This document shows positions 1 through 8,617 of a DNA stretch of 64,000 nt, in pieces. Position 1 is the stretch's first letter. The number at the start of each line of letters is the position of its first letter. The stretch lies in NCBI GenBank assembly GCA_035648415.1, contig DASRLO010000035.1:1-64000 (forward strand), given 5' to 3'. Position numbers and translations under genes: made by a program. The notes below the pieces were generated by a model. It saw nothing but the letters and a program-made list of their open reading frames with translations, was not told the DNA's origin and ran no database searches. This stretch comes from DATARH01 sp035648415. Lineage in GTDB: Bacteria; Pseudomonadota; Alphaproteobacteria; ATCC43930; CGMCC-115725.

Positions 1-129
1 CCCCCGCGAAAACCAAATCCCTGCAACCTCAAACCCAAAGAAATCGCGCCACCGGCGCCATCCCGCAGTACACCCTATGCGCGAGTGGGAGCCGCCGGAC
101 GCGATACCCGCATTCACGCGCTGAATTGA

Positions 130-276
130 TCAGGCTAGGTAAACTCGCTCTACCAAGGCAGCCAGAGGCTCTCCGAGGGAATGCTCGCGCGCCTCGTGGC
201 AGCCTGCCTCGATCATCTTCTCGGTAATCTCTATAGCGCCGGTCTGTCGGCTGCTGTCTGCCAATGGCGACGCCAT
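130..276 (-). CDS. small hypothetical protein (48 aa)
   Basis: An open frame of 48 codons runs from an ATG at 276 to a TGA at 130. The start is preceded by a good ribosome binding site (AGGAG, about seven bases upstream on the minus strand). The product begins MASPLADSSRQTG and is polar with an acidic, helical middle; there is no signal peptide or membrane segment. I do not recognise a family. It lies back to back with the small gene at 319, so the 40-odd bases between them probably hold both promoters. The local base composition is AT-richer than the core genes. It could be a chance frame, but the ribosome binding site argues for a real gene. Confidence 0.5.
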   Translation of the reverse strand: MASPLADSSRQTGAIEITEKMIEAGCHEAREHSLGEPLAALVERVYLA

Positions 277-318
277 CGCAAGCTCCTATATGATGGGTCT
301 GATTAGTTGGAGACGCTG

Positions 319-483
319 ATGCCAGCCCGCAAACCCAAACCCGACAATCCGGAGCAGTTCAAGCGGTTCCAACAGACCGCGCGCGAGGCCGGAGCCGATC
401 AGCCGGGCGAGGCATTTGACCGAGTACTAGACCGTGTGGCGTCGAAGCCGCCGGAGAAGCCGAAGCGCGACCAAAAAGGCTGA
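319..483 (+). CDS. small hypothetical protein (54 aa)
   Basis: ATG at 319 with GGAGA six bases upstream, stop TGA at 481-483. The 54-residue product is very hydrophilic, rich in Lys, Pro, Asp and Glu, begins MPARKPKPDNPEQFKRF and ends in a basic Lys/Pro tail. Short proteins of this composition are common as hypothetical genes in Rhizobiales and Rhodospirillales, but no function is known to me. The next gene starts 12 bases downstream on the same strand, so the two may be co-transcribed. Confidence 0.55.
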   Translation: MPARKPKPDNPEQFKRFQQTAREAGADQPGEAFDRVLDRVASKPPEKPKRDQKG

Positions 484-495
484 GCCTTAACGCCA

Positions 496-858
496 ATGAC
501 ACAAGCGCCCGAGCCAAGGAAACGATGGTTTGCGGTCAAAGGGCTATTTCGTTGGTATCGGAAGAAAACGCGCGAAACGATCAATATCGAAGAACGAATC
601 GTTTTAATAGAAGCAGCTGATTTTGACGACGCGATCCAGTTGGCGGAGCAAAATGCGGCGATCTATTGCGCAAAAGATAAAGGTGCCAATTTCCAAATCG
701 AAGCGATGCCGTGGTGGAACGCCTATCTAATCGGCGATGACCCACCAACGGAGGGCATAGAGATTTACTCTCGCCTTATCGATACTTCATTGTCAGCCGA
801 CGCCTATGTCCGAAGGTATTATCCAAAATCTCAGGATCGGGGAAACCCCAACAAATAG
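496..858 (+). CDS. DUF4288-like protein
   Basis: This 120-residue soluble protein has the layout of DUF4288 proteins: an N-terminal WFAVKGLFRW strand, a central segment with EERIVLIEAADFDDAIQLAE (a strand followed by a helix of the type 'A..fddAi..Ae'), and a later IEIYSRLIDTSL strand. The function of that family is unknown. There is no signal peptide. It follows the 54-aa gene after 12 bases and converges on the gene at 865-1668, with only six bases between the stops. Codon use is less GC-biased than in the core genes, which fits an accessory origin. The family assignment is from memory of the pattern and has not been checked by a profile search. Confidence 0.65.
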   Translation: MTQAPEPRKRWFAVKGLFRWYRKKTRETINIEERIVLIEAADFDDAIQLAEQNAAIYCAKDKGANFQIEAMPWWNAYLIGDDPPTEGIEIYSRLIDTSLSADAYVRRYYPKSQDRGNPNK

Positions 859-864
859 TGTCAT

Positions 865-1668
865 CTATGTCAAGTGTAACACTGCCCGTTGACCGATACT
901 GTATCCGTTGACTGATTTAAAGTAAATAGTATGCCAATCGTCGCTAAAAACGGTGTGCCCCAGGTAAACAAGATAGATGCCGAGGGAGAATGATAGGGCG
1001 GTCCGTATTTTTCGCCGAGTGTCGTCGTCGGGCGCTCCGACATATATGATGCACCCTGGCTTGATCCCTCTCCCTGAGGAACCCTGCCAGGAGGCACAGG
1101 CGTAAAGTTTAACGCCAGAGACCGAAAATCCGACGCAGTTCCGGCTAAATGAATGGTCCTCGTCATCACTGGTTAGTGTGATCCCATCATCACCGACAAT
1201 TAGAGTCTCAGTAGTATCTTTTTTTCTCCTTACCAATTCCGGCCATACAAAACTCCTTGCCTCAAAATTTTCGAGCCAATCAATCGTGTATCTCGGCTCA
1301 AGGTCGTCACGAATAATGGCTTCTATATGTTGTAATACGCGAGCGTATTCCCGCAGGCCACGTTCTCCAGTCTGATGATTGAAAGATGTCGATACGTTGA
1401 GAGCCTCTACGCCCACCGCGCGAGCTACAATTCCTCCAATATTGGTTAGTACCGTAGTATCGGTGCTGATGCGAACTGTGCCGGCCGGATGCTCAATCGC
1501 AGTTGATGTGGCATCTGTATCGCAATGTGTCTCCAAAATCAGGTGGAGCTTTTCATCCCGTCGAACGGAGAAACTCCGTATAGGTGCGTGCAATGGGCCT
1601 GGCTCAGTTATGCTGAAGTGGCCGTGATTGATTATTTCGCCAAAGGCCTCAGAAGCCCAACTGCTCAT
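865..1668 (-). CDS. hypothetical protein (267 aa), unrecognised
   Basis: The frame starts at ATG 1668, 18 bases after the prfB stop, and ends at TGA 865. I do not recognise the 267-residue product. It starts with a short segment typical of soluble proteins (MSSWASEAFGEIINHGHF), continues as a beta-rich region (LHLILETHC, VRISTDTTVLTNIGG), then a helical segment with many charged residues (REYARVLQHIEAIIRDDLEPRY), and a C-terminal part with SLGIYLVYLGHTVF that could be a buried helix. No catalytic motif stands out. Base composition is clearly AT-richer than prfB, suggesting horizontal acquisition. A defence or stress role is possible but is speculation. Confidence 0.6.
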   Translation of the reverse strand: MSSWASEAFGEIINHGHFSITEPGPLHAPIRSFSVRRDEKLHLILETHCDTDATSTAIEHPAGTVRISTDTTVLTNIGGIVARAVGVEALNVSTSFNHQTGERGLREYARVLQHIEAIIRDDLEPRYTIDWLENFEARSFVWPELVRRKKDTTETLIVGDDGITLTSDDEDHSFSRNCVGFSVSGVKLYACASWQGSSGRGIKPGCIIYVGAPDDDTRRKIRTALSFSLGIYLVYLGHTVFSDDWHTIYFKSVNGYSIGQRAVLHLT

Positions 1669-1686
1669 TGATCGCGTCCGATGAAA

Positions 1687-2809
1687 CTACCCCTTCGCCA
1701 GTATGTCGGCGCCCTGGATGCGCTGGGCCAAGGCCGCCGATAAGAAGCGGTCGATATCGCCGTCGAGCACCGCCGGGGCGTTGCCGATTTCGACGCCGGT
1801 GCGCAGGTCTTTGACCATCTGGTAGGGCTGCAGCACGTAGGAGCGGATCTGGTGGCCCCAGCCGATATCGGTCTTCGACGCGTTCATCGCGTCGGTCGCG
1901 GCTTCGCGCTTGGCCAATTCGGCTTCGTAAAGCCGGGCGCGCAGCATGGCGAAGGCCTGGGCGCGGTTCTGGTGCTGCGAGCGCTCGCTCTGGCACTGCA
2001 CGACGATGTTGGTCGGCAGATGGGTGATGCGGATCGCGCTGTCGGTCTTGTTGACGTGCTGCCCGCCGGCGCCCGAGGCGCGGTAGGTGTCGATCCGCAG
2101 ATCCTTGTCGAGGATCTCGATCTCGATCTTGTCGTCAATGACCGGGTAGATCCACGCCGAGGCGAAGCTGGTGTGGCGGCGCGCCGCCGAATCGAACGGC
2201 GAGATGCGCACCAGGCGATGGACGCCGCTCTCGGTCTTGAGCCAGCCATAGGCGTTGATGCCGCTGATCTTGACCGTCGCCGATTTGATGCCGGCGCCTT
2301 CGCCGGCGCTCTCCTCGACCCATTCGACCTTGTAGCCGTGCGCCTCGGCCCAGCGCACATACATGCGCAACAGCATCTCGGCCCAGTCCTGCGCCTCGGT
2401 CCCGCCGCTGCCGGCATGGGTTTCGAGGTAGCAATCGTTGGCGTCGGCCTCGCCCGACAGCAGGCTTTCGAGCTCGCGCTTGGCTGCTTCGGCGCGCAGC
2501 TTTTCCAGCGTCCTCTCGGCTTCGGTGACGACGCCGTCGTCGCCCTCCGCCTCGCCCAGTTCGATCAGTTCGACCGCGTCGCGATAGTCCTGCTCGATGC
2601 GCTTGTAGCCGCCGACCAGATGGTCGAGCCGGTTGCGCTCGCGGATCAGCTTCTGCGCCGCTTCGGGGTTGTCCCAGAGCTTCGGGTCTTCGGCCTTCCC
2701 GTTCAGCTCACCGAGGCGACGGCTCGCGGTATCCCAGTCAAAGATGCCTCCGCAGCAGCGAGAGCGATTTCTGGATGTCGTCGACCAGCGATTGGGTCTC
2801 CGCGCGCAT
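1687..2809 (-). CDS. prfB: peptide chain release factor 2, with programmed +1 frameshift
   Basis: RF2 recognises UGA and UAA codons and triggers hydrolysis of the peptidyl-tRNA ester. The gene is read in two frames: 23 codons from ATG 2809 to an in-frame TGA at 2740-2738, then 350 codons in the +1 frame to 1687, giving 373 residues, normal for the family. The second part carries the SPF codon-recognition tripeptide (VRISPFDSA) and the GGQ catalytic motif at about residues 248-250 (RASGAGGQHVNK), close to the E. coli position. The start has AGGAAGGA upstream. It begins 13 bases after the mrcA stop, so it is the second gene of an mrcA-prfB operon, an arrangement common in Alphaproteobacteria. 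Confidence 0.97.
2737..2751 (-). promoter_or_regulatory. RF2 autoregulatory +1 frameshift site
   Basis: On the minus strand the sequence reads GGAGG CAT CTT TGA C. The CTT-TGA-C slippery element is preceded at three bases by a Shine-Dalgarno-like GGAGG (2751-2747), which is the arrangement that drives the ribosome into +1 in the classical prfB of E. coli. When RF2 is scarce the UGA is decoded slowly and the shift occurs, so RF2 controls its own synthesis. The downstream frame resumes with GAC TGG GAT (Asp-Trp-Asp). Confidence 0.95.
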
Positions 2810-2822
2810 GGTTTTGTCCTTC

Positions 2823-5366
2823 CTAATACAACCCGCCGGTGCCGCTCGACGGCTGGCGCGGCCCTGCCGCGTCACTGCCGCTCATCAGCCCGCCGTCCGA
2901 CATATCCCCCGACGCCGCTTCGCCCGGCAGGCCTCGCAGTCCGAGGTCGCGATCCTTGTCGGGCGCGGTGCCGGGCTTGTAGGCCATGTAGATCGCCCCC
3001 TCGCCGCTGGCCGGCAGGCCGGTGTCGGGGCTGATCCGGACAATCTGCAATCCCGGCGGAATGCGGAACTCGGTCGCCGGCGCGTCCTTGAGCGCGGCGA
3101 TCATGTAGTCGCGGAACAGCGGCGCCGCAACCACCGCCGCCTGTTGGCCGCGGCCGAGGCTGTCGTGGTTGTCGTAGCCGACATAGACCCCCGCGGCGAG
3201 GTTGGGGGTGAAACCGACAAACCAGGCGTCGCGCCAGTCGCTGGTGGTGCCGGTCTTGCCGGCGATCGGCTTGCCGACCGCGGCGACCCGGGCGCCGGTG
3301 CCGCGCTGCACCACGCCCTGCATCATCTGGACGAGCTGATAGGTCGATTGCGGGTCGGCGATTTGCTCGCGGGTATCGGGAATGACCGGCGGCGGCTGGT
3401 TCTTCCACTCGACATTGGCGCAGCCGTCGCAGGGCCGCTGGTCGGCGCGGAAGATCGTGGCGCCGTTTCTGTCCTGGACGCTGTCGATCAGCGTCGGGGT
3501 GAGGCGCTTGCCGCCGTCGACCAGCATCGCGTAGGCCGCGGTGAGGCGCAGCGGCGTCGTCTCGCCGGCGCCCAGGGTCATCGAATATTCGCGCGGCATG
3601 TGATCCATGATGCCGAACGCCTCGACGTTCTCGCCGATCGCCTCCATGCCGAGGATGGCGCCGAGCCGGGCGGAAACGGTGTTGAGCGAGTGGGCGAGCG
3701 CGACGAGCAGCGGGGTCGGGCCGCGATAATTGTCCGATTCGTAGTTGCCCGGCGTCCACGGCGGCAGACCGGGCCCCTGATCGAGCGACAGCGGTCCGTC
3801 CTCCACCAGGGTCGAGGGGGTGAAGCCGTGTTCGAGTGCGGTCAGCCAGACGAACGGCTTGATCGCCGAGCCGGGCTGGCGGTGCGCCTGGGTGGCGCGG
3901 TTGAACTGACTGATCTCGTAGCTGAACCCGCCGCTCATCGCCAGCACCCGTCCGGTATGCGGGTCGATCGAGACGAGCGCGCCCGAGACGTCGGGTATCT
4001 GGCACAGATTGTAGAGCGCGACCGGCTTCGCCGGAGCTGCCGCCGCCACCGCCGCGAGCTTACCGGCCGGCGCAGGCTTCTTCGGCTCGGGCGCCGCGGC
4101 GGCGGCCAGCGGCTCGACCAGCACCAGGTCGCCCGGCTTCACGACATCGGCGGCGCCCCGCGGAAAGGCGCCGAGGGTGCCGTCGTCGCGCAGCGGCTGC
4201 GCCCAGCGCATCTGCGCGAAGGGGATGTGACCGGTCGCGCCGTCCTTGAAGCCGACCGCGGCGCCGCCACTTTCGGTGTGCGTCACCATCGCGAGCTGCC
4301 AGTTCTCGGCGTCGGCGCCCGGCGGCAGCGGCTGCGCCGCCAGCGCGGCGGTCCAGCCGCCGCTGGGATCGATGTGGCCGACCGCGCCGCGCCAGCCGCC
4401 ATGCGCGCGGTCATAGGCGATGAGACCGTCGCGCAGCGCCTTGTCGGCCTCGATCTGCAAGCGGCCGTCGAGACTGGTGCGCACGGTCAGCCCGCCTTCA
4501 TAGACCGTCTTCTCGCCAAACCGGGCGATCAGTTGGCGCCGCACTTCCTCGGCGAAATAGGCGGCGTTGACGATTTCCGTATCCTCGCGATGGCGCAATA
4601 CGACCGGGCCGGATTTGGCGTCGGCGATTTCGGCGGCAGTGGCGAAGCCCGCCTCCTGCATCTGGTCAAGCACGGTGTCGCGGCGAAAGCGCGCCTGCTG
4701 GGGAAAACGCACCGGGTTGTAGTTGTTGGGCGCTTTTGGCAGGCCGGCGAGGAACGCCGCCTCGGCCAGGGTCAGCCGGTCGAGCGGTTTGTCGAAATAG
4801 GTGAGCGCCGCCGACGCGACGCCATAGGAGCCGGCGCCGAGATAGATCTCGTTCAGGTAGAGTTCGAGGATGCGGTCCTTGGGCAGCGCGTCGTCGATCC
4901 GAGTCGCGAGCAGGACTTCCTTGATCTTGCGCTCGACCGACAGTTCGTTCGACAGCAGCATGTTCTTGGCGACCTGCTGAGTGATCGTCGAGGCGCCGAT
5001 CGGGCGTCGGCTGCTGCGCCAGCGGCCGATATCGGTGACCGCCGCGCGCAGCATCGAGATCGGGTCGACGCCGTGGTGCGTGTAGAAATTCTTGTCCTCG
5101 GCGGCGAGGAAGGCGGCGATCACCCGCTTCGGAATCGCGCCGATCGGCACGAAGACGCGCTTCTCGGTGGCATATTCGGCGAGGAGCCGCCCGTCGCCAG
5201 CCAGCACGCGCGTGGTGATCGGCGGCTGATACTTCGAAAGCTGCTGGTAATCCGGCAGGTCGCGCCCGAAATACCAGATCGTCAGACCGATGAACCCGCC
5301 GCCGACCATCGCCAGCAGCACGGCGCAAACAAACAGGAAGCGGACGAGCTTGATCAAGGTGCCCAA
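2823..5366 (-). CDS. mrcA: penicillin-binding protein 1A (bifunctional transglycosylase/transpeptidase)
   Basis: This 847-residue class A penicillin-binding protein polymerises and cross-links peptidoglycan at the outer face of the inner membrane. It has one N-terminal membrane anchor (about residues 7-32), a GT51 transglycosylase domain with the EDKNFY motif at 90-95 and GASTITQQ further on, and a transpeptidase domain with SAIK (catalytic Ser about 500), SLN (about 560-562) and KTGTT (Lys about 704). An Ala/Pro-rich segment lies between the two domains. The start is TTG at 5366, chosen because AGGAGAA lies about eight bases upstream and no in-frame ATG fits. prfB follows after 13 bases. The gene is divergent from rne. 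Confidence 0.95.
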   Translation of the reverse strand: MGTLIKLVRFLFVCAVLLAMVGGGFIGLTIWYFGRDLPDYQQLSKYQPPITTRVLAGDGRLLAEYATEKRVFVPIGAIPKRVIAAFLAAEDKNFYTHHGVDPISMLRAAVTDIGRWRSSRRPIGASTITQQVAKNMLLSNELSVERKIKEVLLATRIDDALPKDRILELYLNEIYLGAGSYGVASAALTYFDKPLDRLTLAEAAFLAGLPKAPNNYNPVRFPQQARFRRDTVLDQMQEAGFATAAEIADAKSGPVVLRHREDTEIVNAAYFAEEVRRQLIARFGEKTVYEGGLTVRTSLDGRLQIEADKALRDGLIAYDRAHGGWRGAVGHIDPSGGWTAALAAQPLPPGADAENWQLAMVTHTESGGAAVGFKDGATGHIPFAQMRWAQPLRDDGTLGAFPRGAADVVKPGDLVLVEPLAAAAAPEPKKPAPAGKLAAVAAAAPAKPVALYNLCQIPDVSGALVSIDPHTGRVLAMSGGFSYEISQFNRATQAHRQPGSAIKPFVWLTALEHGFTPSTLVEDGPLSLDQGPGLPPWTPGNYESDNYRGPTPLLVALAHSLNTVSARLGAILGMEAIGENVEAFGIMDHMPREYSMTLGAGETTPLRLTAAYAMLVDGGKRLTPTLIDSVQDRNGATIFRADQRPCDGCANVEWKNQPPPVIPDTREQIADPQSTYQLVQMMQGVVQRGTGARVAAVGKPIAGKTGTTSDWRDAWFVGFTPNLAAGVYVGYDNHDSLGRGQQAAVVAAPLFRDYMIAALKDAPATEFRIPPGLQIVRISPDTGLPASGEGAIYMAYKPGTAPDKDRDLGLRGLPGEAASGDMSDGGLMSGSDAAGPRQPSSGTGGLY

Positions 5367-5844
5367 GCGGCGCGTTCTCCTTGCGATCGGCGACGACCCG
5401 AATCGCCGCCGATCCGCGGTGCCGCGGTCGCCTTATGCGCCAACGCCTTCGCCATTCCAAGGCCGATTTGCCGGGAATTTGGTTGAGCGGCGGCGCGAAT
5501 CGGCAACTACAGCGATGTAAAAGCCCCGCCGCCGGCCTTAGCAACCGCCGCGTCGGACGAAATCATTGTGGAGCGGGGGCGCGCCGCGTACATTGATGAT
5601 ACGAATTTCGCCGACCGGGCGGCGCCCGGCGGCGTTGGGTCGCTCGCCCGCCTCGACGGCCATCCTGCCGCGACATCGGACGATGCGAATTGGCTAACCC
5701 GAGGCTGGGTGCAGATTTCGACCGCGACGCCGATGACACATTTCCGCGACGCCCCGATAGGCTCCCACGGCCTCCCTCTACAATGGACCGCGCCGCCGCT
5801 CGCCTTTGCCGCGAGCCTCGCCGTGTGTCCCGGAGTTCGCCCGA
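5367..5844. other. divergent mrcA / rne intergenic region
   Basis: About 480 bases with no convincing gene. It must hold the promoters of mrcA-prfB (leftward) and rne (rightward). RNase E leaders are autoregulated through RNase E cleavage in enterobacteria; whether this leader does the same cannot be told from sequence. In many Alphaproteobacteria an amidase gene precedes mrcA, but none is present here. Confidence 0.6.
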
Positions 5845-8604
5845 ATGGGAAAACGCATGCTTATCGACGCCGCCCATCCCGAAGAGACGCGGGTGGTGGT
5901 CCTCAGCGGCACCCGGCTTGAAGAGTTCGACTTCGAGTCGTCGACCAAAAAACAGGTCAAAGGTAACATCTACCTCGCCAAGGTCACCCGGGTAGAGCCT
6001 TCGCTCCAGGCCGCCTTTGTCGATTACGGCGGCAACCGGCACGGCTTCCTCGCGTTCAGCGAAATCCATCCAGATTACTACCGGATCCCGGTCAGCGACC
6101 GGGCAAGCGACGAACCCGACGCGCCCTCCACCGAGATACCGGTCGATCTGCCCGATAGCGTGAGCGGCAACGCTCCCGCCAACGGTTCGCTCGTCTCGGA
6201 TGACATTCCCGAGGAAATTCCATGCGAATTTCCCGAATTGGAGGAGGCGGACGAGCCAAACGCAATCGCCGCCGCGCTGCCGGAGGCGGTTTCGGTGCCG
6301 GATGAAGACAACACTCCGCCTGAAGCGGAGGATGAGGTTCCCGCGACTGACGAGCCGACCGCCGGCGCGGCGTCGGGCGAGGTCAACGACGTCGAGATGG
6401 CCGCGCCGATCGAGTCGGTGGTGTCGACCGACCGTTTCTTCGAATCGACCGAGCCCGCTCCCACCGAGGAGGTCGAGACGCTCGACGACGAGGAGGCCGA
6501 GGAGGCCGACGAGGCCGGCGAACGGCGCCGTCGCTCGCATTCGATGCGCCACTACAAGATCCAGGAGGTGGTGAAGCGGCGCCAGATCATGCTGGTGCAG
6601 GTCGCCAAGGAGGAGCGCGGCAACAAGGGCGCCGCGCTGACGACCTATCTGTCGCTGGCCGGCCGCTACTGCGTGCTGATGCCGAACACCGGTCGCGGCG
6701 GCGGGGTGTCGCGCAAGATCACCAGCATCAGCGATCGCCGGCGGCTCAAGGAAATCCTCGAAGACCTCGGCATTCCCGAGGGCATGGGCGTCATCGTCCG
6801 CACCGCCGGCTCGGAGCGCTCCAAGGCCGAGATCAAGCGCGACTACGAGTATTTGATGCGGTTGTGGAGCGAAATTCGCGACCTGACGCTCAAATCGACC
6901 GCGCCGGCGCTGATCTACGAGGAAGGCAACCTCATCAAACGGTCGATCCGCGACCTCTATGCCCGCGACATCGACGAGGTCGTGGTTGAGGGCGACGAGG
7001 GCTACCGCACCGCCAAGACCTTCATGCGCATGCTGATGCCGAGCCACGCCAAGCGCGTGCAGCATTACCGCGACCCGCAGATTGGTCTTTTCCATCGCAA
7101 TCAGGTCGAAAGCCAGATCGACGCGGTGCATTCGCCGGTGGCGCAGCTCCGTTCCGGCGGCTACATCGTGATCAACCAGACCGAGGCGCTGGTCTCGATC
7201 GACGTAAATTCCGGCCGTGCCACGCGCGAGCGCAATATCGAAGAGACGGCGCTTAAGACCAACCTCGAAGCGTCCGACGAGATCGCCCGCCAATTGCGCC
7301 TGCGCGACCTCGCCGGGCTGATCGTCATCGACTTTATCGACATGGAGGAGTACCGCCACAATTCGGCGGTGGAGCGGCGGCTCAAGGAAGCGCTTAAGAA
7401 CGACCGCGCGCGCATCCAGGTCGGCCGGATCAGCGCGTTCGGCCTGATGGAAATGTCGCGCCAACGGATGCGCCCGTCGCTCGCCGAGGCCTCGACGCAG
7501 CCGTGTCCGCATTGCGGCGGCGCGGGCTTTATTCGCTCGACGGAATCGACCGCGCTGCATGTCTTGCGGGCGATCGAGGAGGAAGGCGCGCGCGGCCGCT
7601 CCGCCGAAATCTGCGTCTACGTACCGACCGGCGTCGCGCTCTACATCCTCAACCAGAAGCGCGAATCGCTGGCGCAGATCGAGGCGCGCTACGGTCTTCG
7701 CGTCACGCTCGGCCGCGACGATACGCTGATTCCGCCCAATTTCCGGCTCGAGCGGCTGCGCGCCTATGCCGCCGGCGAGGCGCCGGCGCCGCGGCTGGTG
7801 ACGCCGCCGCCGATCGAAGACATCGAGGAGGACGACGACCAGGACGAGGACGTCGCCGACGCGCTGAACGAGGCAGCGGAGAGCGACGAGCCGCGTTCGC
7901 AAGAACGTGGCGGCGACGACGACGAGGAGCGCGGTCCGCGCCGACCGCGGCGGCGCCGCCGCGGTCGGCGCGGCGAGGAACGCCGCGAGCCTCGTCAGAC
8001 CGATCGGGCCGCACCTGCCGCGGCCGAAGAGGGCGAACCGCCAAAAGCGGCTGCCGAAGCGCCGGAACGCGAGGGCGATGCCGAACGCCGGCGGCGCCGC
8101 CGCGGTCGTCGCGGCGGACGTTGGCGCAACCGCGAGAACGGCGTCGGCGAGGGCGGGCCGGAATCGCCCGGCGAGGTCGGCGAGGAAGCTGTCGCCGAAT
8201 TGGTCGAGGCGGCGATCGAGAGCGGCGAAATTCCGCCGGTAGAAGCCGGGTACGAGGAACCTGTGGCGGAGATGGCGGCTGAAGCCGTTGCCTACATCCC
8301 GCCCGCCGCAGCCGGGTATGCAGAGTCGGCGCCGGCCAGAATTGAGACTAAGGCCGACGCCGCCGAGGAGCTGGTCGAGGCGGCGATCGAAAGCGCCGAG
8401 ATCCCGCCGGTGGAGGAATTGGCCGCCAAGCCGGAGCGCGTCCTTGAGACGGCGAGCGCGGGCAACGCGCCCAATGCCGAGCCCGAGCCGGCATTGCAGG
8501 GAGGGCATGGGACGCATCAGGCCCCGGAAGGCGTCGACGTTCATGCCGTGACCGAGAAGCCGGAAGCGCCGCGCCGCGGCTGGTGGAACCGGCTGATCCA
8601 GTGA
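5845..8604 (+). CDS. rne: ribonuclease E/G family endoribonuclease
   Basis: RNase E is the central mRNA-decay and rRNA-processing endonuclease. The start at ATG 5845 (MGKRMLIDAAHPEE) matches the family N-terminus and has CGGAG upstream. The S1 domain begins at about residue 38 and is split by a roughly 150-residue acidic insertion (about 85-235), a feature of alphaproteobacterial RNase E. The DNase I-like domain carries the catalytic Asp pair at about 453 (SIDVNSG) and 496 (VIDFIDM), spaced exactly as D303/D346 in E. coli, and the zinc-link CPHC at 554-557. The C-terminal third is low complexity: acidic blocks, then arginine-rich RRRRRGRRG segments likely to bind RNA, then a repeated 16-residue motif. 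Total 919 residues. Confidence 0.95.
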   Translation: MGKRMLIDAAHPEETRVVVLSGTRLEEFDFESSTKKQVKGNIYLAKVTRVEPSLQAAFVDYGGNRHGFLAFSEIHPDYYRIPVSDRASDEPDAPSTEIPVDLPDSVSGNAPANGSLVSDDIPEEIPCEFPELEEADEPNAIAAALPEAVSVPDEDNTPPEAEDEVPATDEPTAGAASGEVNDVEMAAPIESVVSTDRFFESTEPAPTEEVETLDDEEAEEADEAGERRRRSHSMRHYKIQEVVKRRQIMLVQVAKEERGNKGAALTTYLSLAGRYCVLMPNTGRGGGVSRKITSISDRRRLKEILEDLGIPEGMGVIVRTAGSERSKAEIKRDYEYLMRLWSEIRDLTLKSTAPALIYEEGNLIKRSIRDLYARDIDEVVVEGDEGYRTAKTFMRMLMPSHAKRVQHYRDPQIGLFHRNQVESQIDAVHSPVAQLRSGGYIVINQTEALVSIDVNSGRATRERNIEETALKTNLEASDEIARQLRLRDLAGLIVIDFIDMEEYRHNSAVERRLKEALKNDRARIQVGRISAFGLMEMSRQRMRPSLAEASTQPCPHCGGAGFIRSTESTALHVLRAIEEEGARGRSAEICVYVPTGVALYILNQKRESLAQIEARYGLRVTLGRDDTLIPPNFRLERLRAYAAGEAPAPRLVTPPPIEDIEEDDDQDEDVADALNEAAESDEPRSQERGGDDDEERGPRRPRRRRRGRRGEERREPRQTDRAAPAAAEEGEPPKAAAEAPEREGDAERRRRRRGRRGGRWRNRENGVGEGGPESPGEVGEEAVAELVEAAIESGEIPPVEAGYEEPVAEMAAEAVAYIPPAAAGYAESAPARIETKADAAEELVEAAIESAEIPPVEELAAKPERVLETASAGNAPNAEPEPALQGGHGTHQAPEGVDVHAVTEKPEAPRRGWWNRLIQ

Positions 8605-8617
8605 GCCGGCCGATACA

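Noticed and set aside
2775..5486. Long rightward open frame (903 codons) over mrcA and prfB
   Set aside because: It is the antisense shadow of a GC-rich gene; the product is Arg/Gly/Ala-rich without any domain, whereas the opposite strand encodes a complete penicillin-binding protein.
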